A stretch of DNA of 5,651 nucleotides from NCBI GenBank assembly GCA_016649455.1, contig JAENXO010000193.1, positions 1 to 5,651 of the forward strand, read 5' to 3'. Within the stretch, counting starts at the first letter, position 1, and each line of letters starts with the position of its first letter. Below are positions 1-5,651 of this stretch, piece by piece. The stretch comes from Gemmatimonadota bacterium (GTDB lineage: Bacteria > Gemmatimonadota > Gemmatimonadetes > Palauibacterales > Palauibacteraceae). The notes under the pieces are model-generated. The model was not told the origin of the DNA and made no database searches. It saw only the letters and a list, made by a program, of their open reading frames with translations. Position numbers and translations under genes: made by a program.

Positions 1-213
1 CAGCCCGGGCACGCCCCGTTCTGTTCGCATGGACTCGAGCATGGCGCGCGCGTACTCGACGGCCGGGGCGAGATCCCCGTACGAAGGGGCCTCGGCGAGC
101 GGGTGGACGGCGGACTGGGCGAGCAGCCGATTCCCGCCGGGTCCGAGGAGGAGGAATACTGCCGTCGCAACTGCGCCCAGCGCTGAACCAGAAGTTCTGC
201 CGGGAAGTCTCAT
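1..213 (-). CDS. Secreted hydrolase, N-terminal fragment (probable beta-lactamase-family serine hydrolase)
   Basis: Only the first 71 codons are present; the gene continues past the left edge. The ATG at 213 is preceded by a strong Shine-Dalgarno sequence, GGAGGA, with five bases of spacing, which fixes the start. Residues 1 to about 33 form a signal peptide: an Arg-containing start, a hydrophobic stretch (AVATAVFLLLG) and a likely cleavage near LLAQ-SAV. The mature part ends with ARAMLESMRTERGVPGL. This resembles the opening of class C beta-lactamase-like serine hydrolases, where a helix is followed by a G-x-PG-[LM] turn leading into the first strand. The catalytic SxxK and YxN motifs would lie beyond the window, so the enzyme class is an inference. 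It lies 52 bases downstream of the TPR gene on the same strand and may be co-transcribed with it. Another secreted peptidase or esterase remains possible. Confidence 0.6.
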   Translation of the reverse strand, partial: MRLPGRTSGSALGAVATAVFLLLGPGGNRLLAQSAVHPLAEAPSYGDLAPAVEYARAMLESMRTERGVPGL

Positions 214-218
214 CGTGG

Positions 219-231
219 TCCTCCGGGAGGA
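219..231 (-). promoter_or_regulatory. Ribosome-binding site inside a small hairpin
   Basis: On the minus strand this reads TCCTC-CCG-GAGGA: a five-base-pair stem with a three-base loop. The right arm is the Shine-Dalgarno sequence of the hydrolase gene that starts at 213. The ribosome-binding site is therefore sound in sequence and spacing but could be partly masked in the mRNA. The fold is visible; any regulatory effect is inference. Confidence 0.45.
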
Positions 232-265
232 GGTTGGGGTGCTACTGCTGCTCGGTTGATCCGAG

Positions 266-2401
266 TCAGTGTCCCTGCGCGGCGCGCTCGACTTCCTGCA
301 GCTTCGCCTCGAGTTCCGGGAAGCGCGGGTGGTCGCCCAGGACATCCCGGAACGCCGGGGCATGCGCCAGCCGGCCCGACGAGAGATCCCGGTTGGGCCG
401 GTTGGCGATCCGGATGAGGCCGTCGATCGCCTCGTCGCGATCCCCGGCCTCTCCAAGCTGCGCGAGGCAAAGTGTGGTGGCGTTCACATCGTCCAGGGCG
501 TCGTGCTCAGGATCTACGATCTCGAGGCAATCGCGGGCGACTGCCTGCGCCTCATCGGTTCGCCCTTTGGACAGCAGCGCAATGCTGACGAATGCCTCGC
601 GCCAGGCCGGCGACGGAATGGAAAAGCTCTCCATCATCACGAGGAGTGAGTCGCCCGCGGCCTGGCTCCGGACCTCGTTTCCGATTCTGCGGTTTCCCAG
701 CCCGCGCATCGCCAGCACGAGCGCCCGGTACAGGGGGACCTGGCTGGGTGGTGCGCCGTTCGCGAAACTGAGCGCCGCCTCGAAGTCCTTTCGGGCCCAC
801 GCCAGCTGCTGGTTTACGAGCCACGCTTCCGGCCGCTCGTCCAGTCCGTTCTCCCTCACGATCGTCGCGGCAAGCGCTGTATCCCCGGCCGAGATGGCAT
901 ACTCGGCATAGTCGGCGCTCAGCAGGACGTTCGAAGGGTCCAACTCCAGCGCTTGCGCGAACACTGCCAGCGACTCATCGAACCGACGCATCATTCCAAG
1001 TGTCTCGGCCTTGAGTCGGAGCACGTCCGAGTTGCGTGGGTCCAGCGCCGCCGCCTGTTCGAACGCAGTCACGGCTTCGTCCCAGCTGCTCAAACGCCGG
1101 AGGATCAGCGCCCGCGCCTGGATAGCATCCGTGTCGGTCGGCCGTAGCCGCGCGGCGGCATCGAACCTCTCGAGCGCGGACTCCATCTCCCGACGGCCGT
1201 AGTAGAGGAAGTACCCCTCGGCCATCTCCGCCTCGAACGAACCGCGTGCGAGCTCTTTCGTGCGCTGCAGCGCCTCCTGCACACCTGCCTCGTCCGCCGT
1301 CCCCACTCCGAGCAGCCAGCTGCGGGCCTTGGTGAGCTCCGCCCAGGCGGCCGCGAATTCGGAATCCGCCTCGACCGCTTCCTCCAGCGCGCTCTCTGCC
1401 CCGGCCGCCGATTGCGGATCGGTGCGGTCGGCGAACAGTTCACGTCCCCGGTGGTAGAGGGCGAGAGCATCCAGGTCCGTGGTCGGAATCGCCGCGATCG
1501 CCGCTTCCTCCTCGGGTGCCAGTTCGGCCCTGAGCGCTTCGGCCACGTTGCGCGCAATCTCGCTCTGGATCTCGAACACGTTCTCGGCCGTGAGTTCCCG
1601 ATCGTACGTCTCGGCCCACAGGTGTCGGTCGGATTCCGCGTCAATCAGCTGGACGTTGATTCGCACCCGATTCGGCGCGGTCTGAACACCACCTTCGAGG
1701 ATTGACTTCACCCCCAGCTCATCGGCGATCTCGCGAATCGGCTTCGTGGAGTCGCGATAGTCGAGAACGGATGTGCGGGATGTCACCTGGAGGGCGCTGA
1801 TCTTCGACAACTGGGTGAGGATGTCGTCGTGAATCCCGACCGTGAACGGCTCCGCCTCGGTGGTACCGCTCATGTTCTCGAACGGCAGAACCGCGATCGT
1901 CTGCACCGCGTCCGCAGGCGCCACGGTACCGCCCGCGGCGGTTCTCGACACTTCTTCGCCCCCGAAACCGGGGCCGAAGAAGATCCACCCGGCCGAGAGA
2001 ATCCCCCACAGGGCAAATGCGGCGATACCACCCGCTACAGCGTTGCGCCATGTGAACAGACTCAGCGCCGCCTCGAGAGCTTCCTGCGATCCCAATGCCA
2101 GGTTCGGATCCGCGGCTGGCGCTCCGGTCACGGGTCCGTCGTCCGCCGCGCTCGGCTCATGCCCTCCGTCGTCGCCACCGAAGCCCCGGCCCTCCTGCAC
2201 GAACGCCGTCGCGAGGACGATCGGGAGACCTACGACGAGCAGCGTGAACGCGAGACCGGGAGCCCACTCGGGCAGGTCCAGCGTCTCCGCCAGCGTCTCC
2301 ACCACCTGCAGCGCGATCCAGGACCCGGCGAGGTAGATCGCCAGCACCTGCCAGATCGACCTGCGGTGGAGCTCCCCGATCAGCTTACGAAATCCGTCCA
2401 T
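266..2401 (-). CDS. Membrane-anchored TolB-like domain and TPR-repeat protein
   Basis: The product is 711 residues from the ATG at 2401. A GTG two codons upstream (2407) is an alternative; neither start has a strong Shine-Dalgarno, and related proteins seem to begin close to the FRKLIGELHRRS segment. Three hydrophobic helices are visible at about 15-35, 48-68 and 121-143; an acidic, Gly-rich linker lies between the second and third. The positive charges (RKL...HRR before helix 1, R119 before helix 3) predict that the part after helix 3 faces the periplasm. Residues about 166-300 match the TolB-like/FlgO-type domain: IAVLPFENMSG, then GIHDDILTQLSKI, LGVKSILEGGVQ, the strand RVRINVQLIDA, and LWAETYDREL. 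From about 310 onward come helical TPR repeats; the clearest are at about 388-491, with repeated A-LDP/LRPTD ends. No kinase, cyclase or DNA-binding domain is attached, so this is probably a scaffold or sensor rather than an enzyme. A secreted hydrolase gene follows closely on the same strand. Its partners are unknown. Confidence 0.88.
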   Translation of the reverse strand: MDGFRKLIGELHRRSIWQVLAIYLAGSWIALQVVETLAETLDLPEWAPGLAFTLLVVGLPIVLATAFVQEGRGFGGDDGGHEPSAADDGPVTGAPAADPNLALGSQEALEAALSLFTWRNAVAGGIAAFALWGILSAGWIFFGPGFGGEEVSRTAAGGTVAPADAVQTIAVLPFENMSGTTEAEPFTVGIHDDILTQLSKISALQVTSRTSVLDYRDSTKPIREIADELGVKSILEGGVQTAPNRVRINVQLIDAESDRHLWAETYDRELTAENVFEIQSEIARNVAEALRAELAPEEEAAIAAIPTTDLDALALYHRGRELFADRTDPQSAAGAESALEEAVEADSEFAAAWAELTKARSWLLGVGTADEAGVQEALQRTKELARGSFEAEMAEGYFLYYGRREMESALERFDAAARLRPTDTDAIQARALILRRLSSWDEAVTAFEQAAALDPRNSDVLRLKAETLGMMRRFDESLAVFAQALELDPSNVLLSADYAEYAISAGDTALAATIVRENGLDERPEAWLVNQQLAWARKDFEAALSFANGAPPSQVPLYRALVLAMRGLGNRRIGNEVRSQAAGDSLLVMMESFSIPSPAWREAFVSIALLSKGRTDEAQAVARDCLEIVDPEHDALDDVNATTLCLAQLGEAGDRDEAIDGLIRIANRPNRDLSSGRLAHAPAFRDVLGDHPRFPELEAKLQEVERAAQGH

Positions 2402-2542
2402 TCCCACTCAGTTCAGCCGGGCGGCGATTCGAACCAGACCTGCCGACGCCGAGTCAGCCCGCGCGTCGAGCTCCGGTACACCAAGCGTCGAAGATGGATG
2501 AAGCGCGCGAGCAGGGGCAAGCCAGCGCATCAGCCGTCCGAG

Positions 2543-2563
2543 ACGTTTCAGCTGAAACGTTTC
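2543..2563. promoter_or_regulatory. Compound palindrome, candidate operator upstream of the TPR gene
   Basis: ACGTTTCAGCTGAAACGT (2543-2560) is a perfect 18-base palindrome. Its right half continues into a second, overlapping palindrome, GAAACGTTTC (2554-2563). The result is three copies of one half-site (ACGTTTC) in alternating orientation within 21 bases. The GAAACGTTTC core, with its central CG, is similar in style to LacI-family operators. The site lies about 140-160 bases upstream of the TPR gene start, in non-coding DNA (2402-2587) where I see no other gene or convincing promoter boxes. As RNA it could form a 7-bp stem with an AGCT loop, but no T-run follows on the minus strand, so it is not a standard terminator. 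The regulator is unknown. Confidence 0.45.
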
Positions 2564-2587
2564 GCCGATCTGTGTGGGGCGAAGCGG

Positions 2588-2607
2588 AAAAAGGCTGCAG
2601 GTCAGCC
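2588..2607 (-). terminator. Probable intrinsic terminator overlapping the stop codon of the small secreted protein gene
   Basis: On the minus strand the sequence is GGCTG-ACCTG-CAGCC followed directly by TTTTT: a five-base-pair GC-rich stem, a five-base loop and a T-tract. The TGA stop codon of the upstream gene (2604-2602) spans the base of the left arm and the first loop base. The stem is short, so termination may be partial. If it works, it separates the small gene from the TPR gene that follows on the same strand. Confidence 0.45.
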
Positions 2608-3126
2608 GGCTGGGTCCTCCACGCGCAGGCTGCTCACTGTGCTCTCGGTGAGGGGCTCCAGCTCAGCTGCGAGCGCGGACGGGCACCAGACCTGGAGCAC
2701 GAAGTGCCCCTCGCCCAGGGAGCCGCATCCGGCATGTATCACGGCAAAGGTCTCGGTAACGCCCTCGTCACCCTGCTCGTTGCCAGTCGCCTCGACGAGC
2801 CAGGCTTCGCGGCCGCCCATCGTAGTGCGGACCGGCTCCCCGGTCGGATCCACCGGCTTCATGTCGACCATCTTGTTCAGATATCCGGCGGCGTCCTGCA
2901 CGTACTCCGTGAACCAGAGGAGCGCCCGCACCGAGCCATCCGGGGACGAGACTTCGAACACACCGGGATCCGACGGCCAGACACCAGCCGTCCAGTCTCG
3001 CGGAGCCTCGATCGACATCGGCTGGCCGGGGTGAGCGTAGGTGACGGTCTCTTGCGCGACGCCTGGTGAAACGGCGACAGCCACGAGGGCAAATGCGGGG
3101 ACGAGAGTGCGCCTTTCGATGAACAT
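2602..3126 (-). CDS. Small exported protein of unknown function
   Basis: The product is 174 residues from the ATG at 3126. That start has a GGAG Shine-Dalgarno seven bases upstream and places a signal peptide at the N terminus: FIERR, then the hydrophobic run LVPAFALVAVAV, with cleavage near PGVAQ-ET. The mature protein is about 150 residues of mixed alpha/beta character. It opens with a strand-like segment ending in MSIEAPRDW, followed by FEVSSPDGSVRALLWF and a late segment HFVLQVWC. The pattern 'short peptide, P-x-DW, then strands' recalls PsbP/Mog1-fold exported proteins such as the DUF1795 group, but the match is loose and I do not assign a family. Cys134 and Cys148 are the only cysteines and could form a disulfide outside the cytoplasm. 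It is transcribed divergently from the acylase gene, with 180 bases between the starts. No catalytic motif is recognisable. Confidence 0.8.
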   Translation of the reverse strand: MFIERRTLVPAFALVAVAVSPGVAQETVTYAHPGQPMSIEAPRDWTAGVWPSDPGVFEVSSPDGSVRALLWFTEYVQDAAGYLNKMVDMKPVDPTGEPVRTTMGGREAWLVEATGNEQGDEGVTETFAVIHAGCGSLGEGHFVLQVWCPSALAAELEPLTESTVSSLRVEDPAG

Positions 3127-3133
3127 CCTGAAG

Positions 3134-3137
3134 CTCC
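3134..3137 (-). promoter_or_regulatory. Shine-Dalgarno that decides the start of the small exported protein
   Basis: GGAG on the minus strand sits seven bases before the ATG at 3126. The reading frame stays open upstream to another ATG at 3258, but that would bury the signal peptide behind 44 Arg/Ser/Ala-rich residues. The ribosome-binding site and the signal peptide both favour 3126. Confidence 0.7.
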
Positions 3138-3151
3138 AAGGACGGCTTTGT

Positions 3152-3221
3152 CGGCGTGCCTGCACGGCTGATGAACACTTCGATCGACTCGAGTGCTTCG
3201 CTGTTCGAGTCTGACACGCCG
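3152..3221. repeat. Nested inverted repeats in the divergent intergenic region
   Basis: The 180 bases between the small exported protein and the acylase (3127-3306) hold two concentric inverted repeats. The outer arms are CGGCGTG (3152-3158) and CACGCCG (3215-3221). The inner arms are GACTCGA (3186-3192) and TCGAGTC (3205-3211), with a 12-base loop. They could be operator half-sites serving both divergent genes, or a hairpin in a leader transcript. I see no convincing -35/-10 pair in either direction. Seven-base arms in GC-rich DNA may arise by chance. Confidence 0.3.
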
Positions 3222-3306
3222 CCTTAGTTTGCGCCGCGGTTCCGTGCGCGGCTGACATCAGGAGTCGTGCCGCGCGGTAGCGATTCCCCCAGTAACTGAA
3301 ACCGCC

Positions 3307-5651
3307 ATGATCCGATCATCGAACCGCCCGGTGCTCTCGATCGCCGCGTCAGCAGTGCTCGCGGGCATCGCGATCGCCGCGCCCTGGTCCGCCGCCCCTG
3401 TTCGGGCCCAGGCGCCAGCGACGACGGCTGCGGTAGGCCGGATACCGCAGCGCGTCGAGATCCGGCGGACCACCTTCGGAGTCCCCCACATTCTCGCCGA
3501 AGACCTGGAGGCCGCGTTTTACGGGCTCGCCTGGGCGCACCTCGAGGACCACGGGGAGCGGGTCGTGATGGGCCTCGTGCGGGCGCGGGGCGACCTGTCC
3601 CGGCATCTCGGCTACGAGGAGCTCGAGTCCGACTTCGAGTGGCGCCGCACCTGGAATCACGCCGTCGCCACCTACGAGCTGCTGGAGCCTGACACGCGGG
3701 CCATGTTTGAGGGTTACGCCGCCGGAGTGAACCGCTACGTCGAGCTTCACCCGGAGGAGTTCCCCGACTGGGTTCAGCCCGCATTCACCGGGACGGACAT
3801 CGCGGCGCGCTGGGTGGAGGAGGAGATCCAGCCGGCGGTGCGCAGCTTCCTGCGCAGCCTCGAGCGGCGGGAAGCGGTCGAGCGCGATTCACTGGGCGGC
3901 GCCGAGGAAGGCTCGAATGCCTGGGCGCTGGCCCCGTCACGCACGACATCCGGCGACGCGATCCTGCTTCGCAACCCGCATCTCAACTGGGGCTCCGGCT
4001 ACTACGAAGCCCACATCCGCGTTCCCGGCGTGATCGACATCTACGGAGACTTCAGGGTCGGCTATCCGCTGTATTTCAACGGAGGGTTCAACCAGGACTT
4101 GGGCTGGGCGACCACCAACAACAGTCCGGATATCGAGGAGATCTACTCGCTGGCAGTCGACCCGCAGCGCCCTGACCACTACCGGTTCGAGGGCGAATCC
4201 GTCCCGCTCGAGAGCCAGACGATCACGGTCGAAGTACTGGACGAAAGTGGCGCTCTCGTACCCGAGAGCCGTGAGTTCTGGAGCACTTCCATCGGCCCGG
4301 TGATCCACCGGACCGACTCCCTGGTGTACGTCGTGAAGTCATCCGAGCAGCGGCAGTTCCGGTACGCCGAGCAGTTCCTCAAGATGATGCGGGCGCAAAG
4401 CCTCGAAGAATGGAAGGAGGCGATGCGGATCCGGGCGCAGGTCGTGTCGAACTTCACCTACGCTGACCGCGCCGGGAACATCTTCTACGTGTGGAACGCC
4501 ACGATTCCCCGCTATCCCCGGCCATCTGGCCAGGATACGCTGGCCGTCGAGGCGGTGTCGTCGGCCGACGTGTGGAGCGAACTCGTCCCGTGGGATTCCC
4601 TTCCCCAGCTGCTGAACCCGGTCGGCGGCTACCTGCACAACGAGAACGATCCGTTCCACTTCGCAAATCTGCTTCAGCCGTTCGACCCGGCGGACTGGCC
4701 CGCGTACTTCCCCGAGCCGCGACTCAGGCTGCGCAGCCAGCTCGGTGTGTCGCTCATCGAGGGAGACGACCGACTCAGCCTCGAGGACGTGGTCGACCGG
4801 AAGCACTCGATGCGGATGCTCTTGGCGGATCGGGTCAAGGACGACCTGCTCGCCGCCGTGCAGGTCGCGGATCCGACGGCGCTGGCTGCGGCGGCGTCGC
4901 AAGGGGCAACGGACGCGGCCGAGGCGGTGGCGACCAGGCTGGCGAAGGTGGCCGCGGCCGCCGACCTGTCCGAACCCGCGGAAACTCCTGAACCGGTGTC
5001 GGTGACGGCGGACGAGCTCGCCGCGGCCGCGGATCTCCTGGCGGCGTGGGACAACACCGCGGCCCCGGACAGCCGTGGCAGCGTTTTGTTCAAAGTCTGG
5101 TATTACCGTTACTTCGACCTGGTGATCGCCGACGGGGACGGGCGCTCGTTCGACGAGAGATTCAACGCTCTGTTCGCCGAGCCGTGGACCGCGGACCAAC
5201 CGACCTCGACCCCCCGCGGCCTTTCCGACCCGGCCGCGGCAGCGATCGCATTCGCAGGAGCCGTGGCCGAGACGAAGGGCCTGTTCGGTGCGTGGGACGT
5301 CCCATGGGGCGATGTACATCGCTTCCGGGTTGGAGAACTCGACGTCCCCGCCGGCGGGTGCTCCGGCACGCTGGGTTGTTTCCGGGTCGTCTACTACGCA
5401 GAGGCCGATGACGGAATGCAGGTCGCGTACAGCGGGGATGGCTGGGTGCTGGCGGTCGAATTCGGGGACACACCGCGGGCCTACTCCGTTCTCGCCTACG
5501 GACAGAGCTCACGCGAAGACTCGCCGCATCACACGGACCAACTCGAGATGTTCGCACGCGGTGAGCTGAAACAGGTGGCTTTCACCGAGCAGGACATCGA
5601 GCGGGACCTGCTGCGCAGCTATCGTCCCGGGCTCGAACGCCGACCGGGCGC
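3307..5651 (+). CDS. Penicillin acylase family protein (Ntn hydrolase, PvdQ/aculeacin-acylase-like), nearly complete
   Basis: The frame is open from the ATG at 3307 to the right edge (781 full codons). The family's C-terminal motif YGQSS...SPHHTDQ (731-745) has already passed, so only a few residues and the stop are missing. Family members are secreted precursors that self-cleave into alpha and beta chains and hydrolyse amide bonds of acylated substrates such as beta-lactams, acyl-homoserine lactones or lipopeptides. Seen here: a signal peptide (1 to about 34, ...PVRA-QA); an alpha chain with TTFGVPHI (55-62) and ARGDLSRHLG (93-102); a spacer; and the beta chain starting at Gly202/Ser203 (GSNAW), where Ser203 is the nucleophile. 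His225 in NPHLNW falls exactly at beta position 23. Asn382 (VSNFTYAD) fits the oxyanion asparagine. The first 75 residues of the beta chain resemble PvdQ and aculeacin acylase more than penicillin G acylase. Oddities: an Ala-rich insertion (about 519-576), a Cys685/Cys691 pair, and no good Shine-Dalgarno. No other in-frame start lies between the stop at 3253 and this ATG. The substrate cannot be told from sequence. Confidence 0.9.
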   Translation, partial: MIRSSNRPVLSIAASAVLAGIAIAAPWSAAPVRAQAPATTAAVGRIPQRVEIRRTTFGVPHILAEDLEAAFYGLAWAHLEDHGERVVMGLVRARGDLSRHLGYEELESDFEWRRTWNHAVATYELLEPDTRAMFEGYAAGVNRYVELHPEEFPDWVQPAFTGTDIAARWVEEEIQPAVRSFLRSLERREAVERDSLGGAEEGSNAWALAPSRTTSGDAILLRNPHLNWGSGYYEAHIRVPGVIDIYGDFRVGYPLYFNGGFNQDLGWATTNNSPDIEEIYSLAVDPQRPDHYRFEGESVPLESQTITVEVLDESGALVPESREFWSTSIGPVIHRTDSLVYVVKSSEQRQFRYAEQFLKMMRAQSLEEWKEAMRIRAQVVSNFTYADRAGNIFYVWNATIPRYPRPSGQDTLAVEAVSSADVWSELVPWDSLPQLLNPVGGYLHNENDPFHFANLLQPFDPADWPAYFPEPRLRLRSQLGVSLIEGDDRLSLEDVVDRKHSMRMLLADRVKDDLLAAVQVADPTALAAAASQGATDAAEAVATRLAKVAAAADLSEPAETPEPVSVTADELAAAADLLAAWDNTAAPDSRGSVLFKVWYYRYFDLVIADGDGRSFDERFNALFAEPWTADQPTSTPRGLSDPAAAAIAFAGAVAETKGLFGAWDVPWGDVHRFRVGELDVPAGGCSGTLGCFRVVYYAEADDGMQVAYSGDGWVLAVEFGDTPRAYSVLAYGQSSREDSPHHTDQLEMFARGELKQVAFTEQDIERDLLRSYRPGLERRPG

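Noticed and set aside
29..259. Plus-strand open frame (76 codons) at the left edge
   Set aside because: It lies opposite the secreted hydrolase fragment, which has a strong Shine-Dalgarno and signal peptide.
234..911. Plus-strand open frame (225 codons) opposite the end of the TPR gene
   Set aside because: It is low-complexity Ser/Arg/Ala sequence with no domain or ribosome-binding site; it is the shadow of the TPR gene.
2402..2407. GTG start for the TPR protein two codons upstream of the ATG
   Set aside because: It is possible, but adds only two residues and has no better ribosome-binding site; the ATG at 2401 was preferred.
1829..3034. Plus-strand open frame (401 codons) across the TPR gene start, the intergenic region and the small exported gene
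   Set aside because: It is Arg/Ser/Pro-rich with no motif, and overlaps two genes that have signal peptides or recognised domains.
2494..3069. Plus-strand open frame (191 codons) opposite the small exported gene
   Set aside because: It has no domain, and the opposite strand carries a signal peptide, a Shine-Dalgarno and a terminator in the right order.
3233..3252. GCCGCG/CGCGGC inverted repeat upstream of the acylase
   Set aside because: Six-base GC-only arms are expected often in DNA of this composition, and no T-run follows, so it was not called a terminator or operator.
3127..3258. Upstream extension of the small exported protein to an ATG at 3258
   Set aside because: It would add 44 Arg/Ser/Ala-rich residues before a clear signal peptide, whereas the internal ATG at 3126 has a GGAG site at good spacing.
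3224..3784. Minus-strand open frame (186 codons) opposite the acylase start
   Set aside because: It is extremely Arg-rich with no recognisable fold, and conflicts with the conserved alpha chain of the acylase.
4339..5319. Long minus-strand open frame (326 codons) antisense to the acylase
   Set aside because: It has an Arg/Gly/Val-rich composition with no domain, and it is fully opposite a well-supported acylase. It is a typical by-product of GC-rich codon use.

Overview
The window is high-GC bacterial DNA (about two-thirds G+C by eye). It holds two complete genes and two genes cut by the window ends. The protein styles are secreted hydrolases whose signal peptides end in A-Q, and a membrane-anchored TolB-like/TPR protein with no catalytic domain. 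These resemble Gemmatimonadota or a related soil or marine phylum. That assignment is an inference from style, not from any marker gene. I see no RNA gene, mobile element, CRISPR array or attachment site.

Layout. Minus strand, read from right to left: (i) a small exported protein of unknown function (2602-3126), which ends in a compact hairpin plus T-tract that looks like a terminator; (ii) about 190 bases of non-coding DNA containing a striking compound palindrome (2543-2563); (iii) a 711-residue protein with three membrane helices, a TolB-like domain and TPR repeats (266-2401); (iv) after a gap of about 50 bases, the first 71 codons of a secreted protein, probably a beta-lactamase-type serine hydrolase, running off the left edge. 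Plus strand: after a 180-base divergent intergenic region, an almost complete penicillin-acylase-family precursor (3307 to the right edge). It has the Ntn-hydrolase nucleophile Ser203, His225 at beta position 23 and a probable oxyanion Asn382. It most resembles the PvdQ/aculeacin-acylase branch.

How the parts may work together. Three of the four products carry export signals, and the fourth probably displays a TolB/TPR platform outside the inner membrane, so the neighbourhood is concerned with the cell envelope. The acylase and the partial serine hydrolase would both act on amide or ester bonds of small molecules or peptides outside the cytoplasm. The small secreted protein shares its upstream region with the acylase and could be co-controlled. 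Nothing in the sequence proves a shared pathway. I do not see a clear novel system. The most notable signals are the compound palindrome upstream of the TPR gene, the Ala-rich insertion and Cys pair in the acylase, and the hairpin that can cover the ribosome-binding site of the hydrolase gene.
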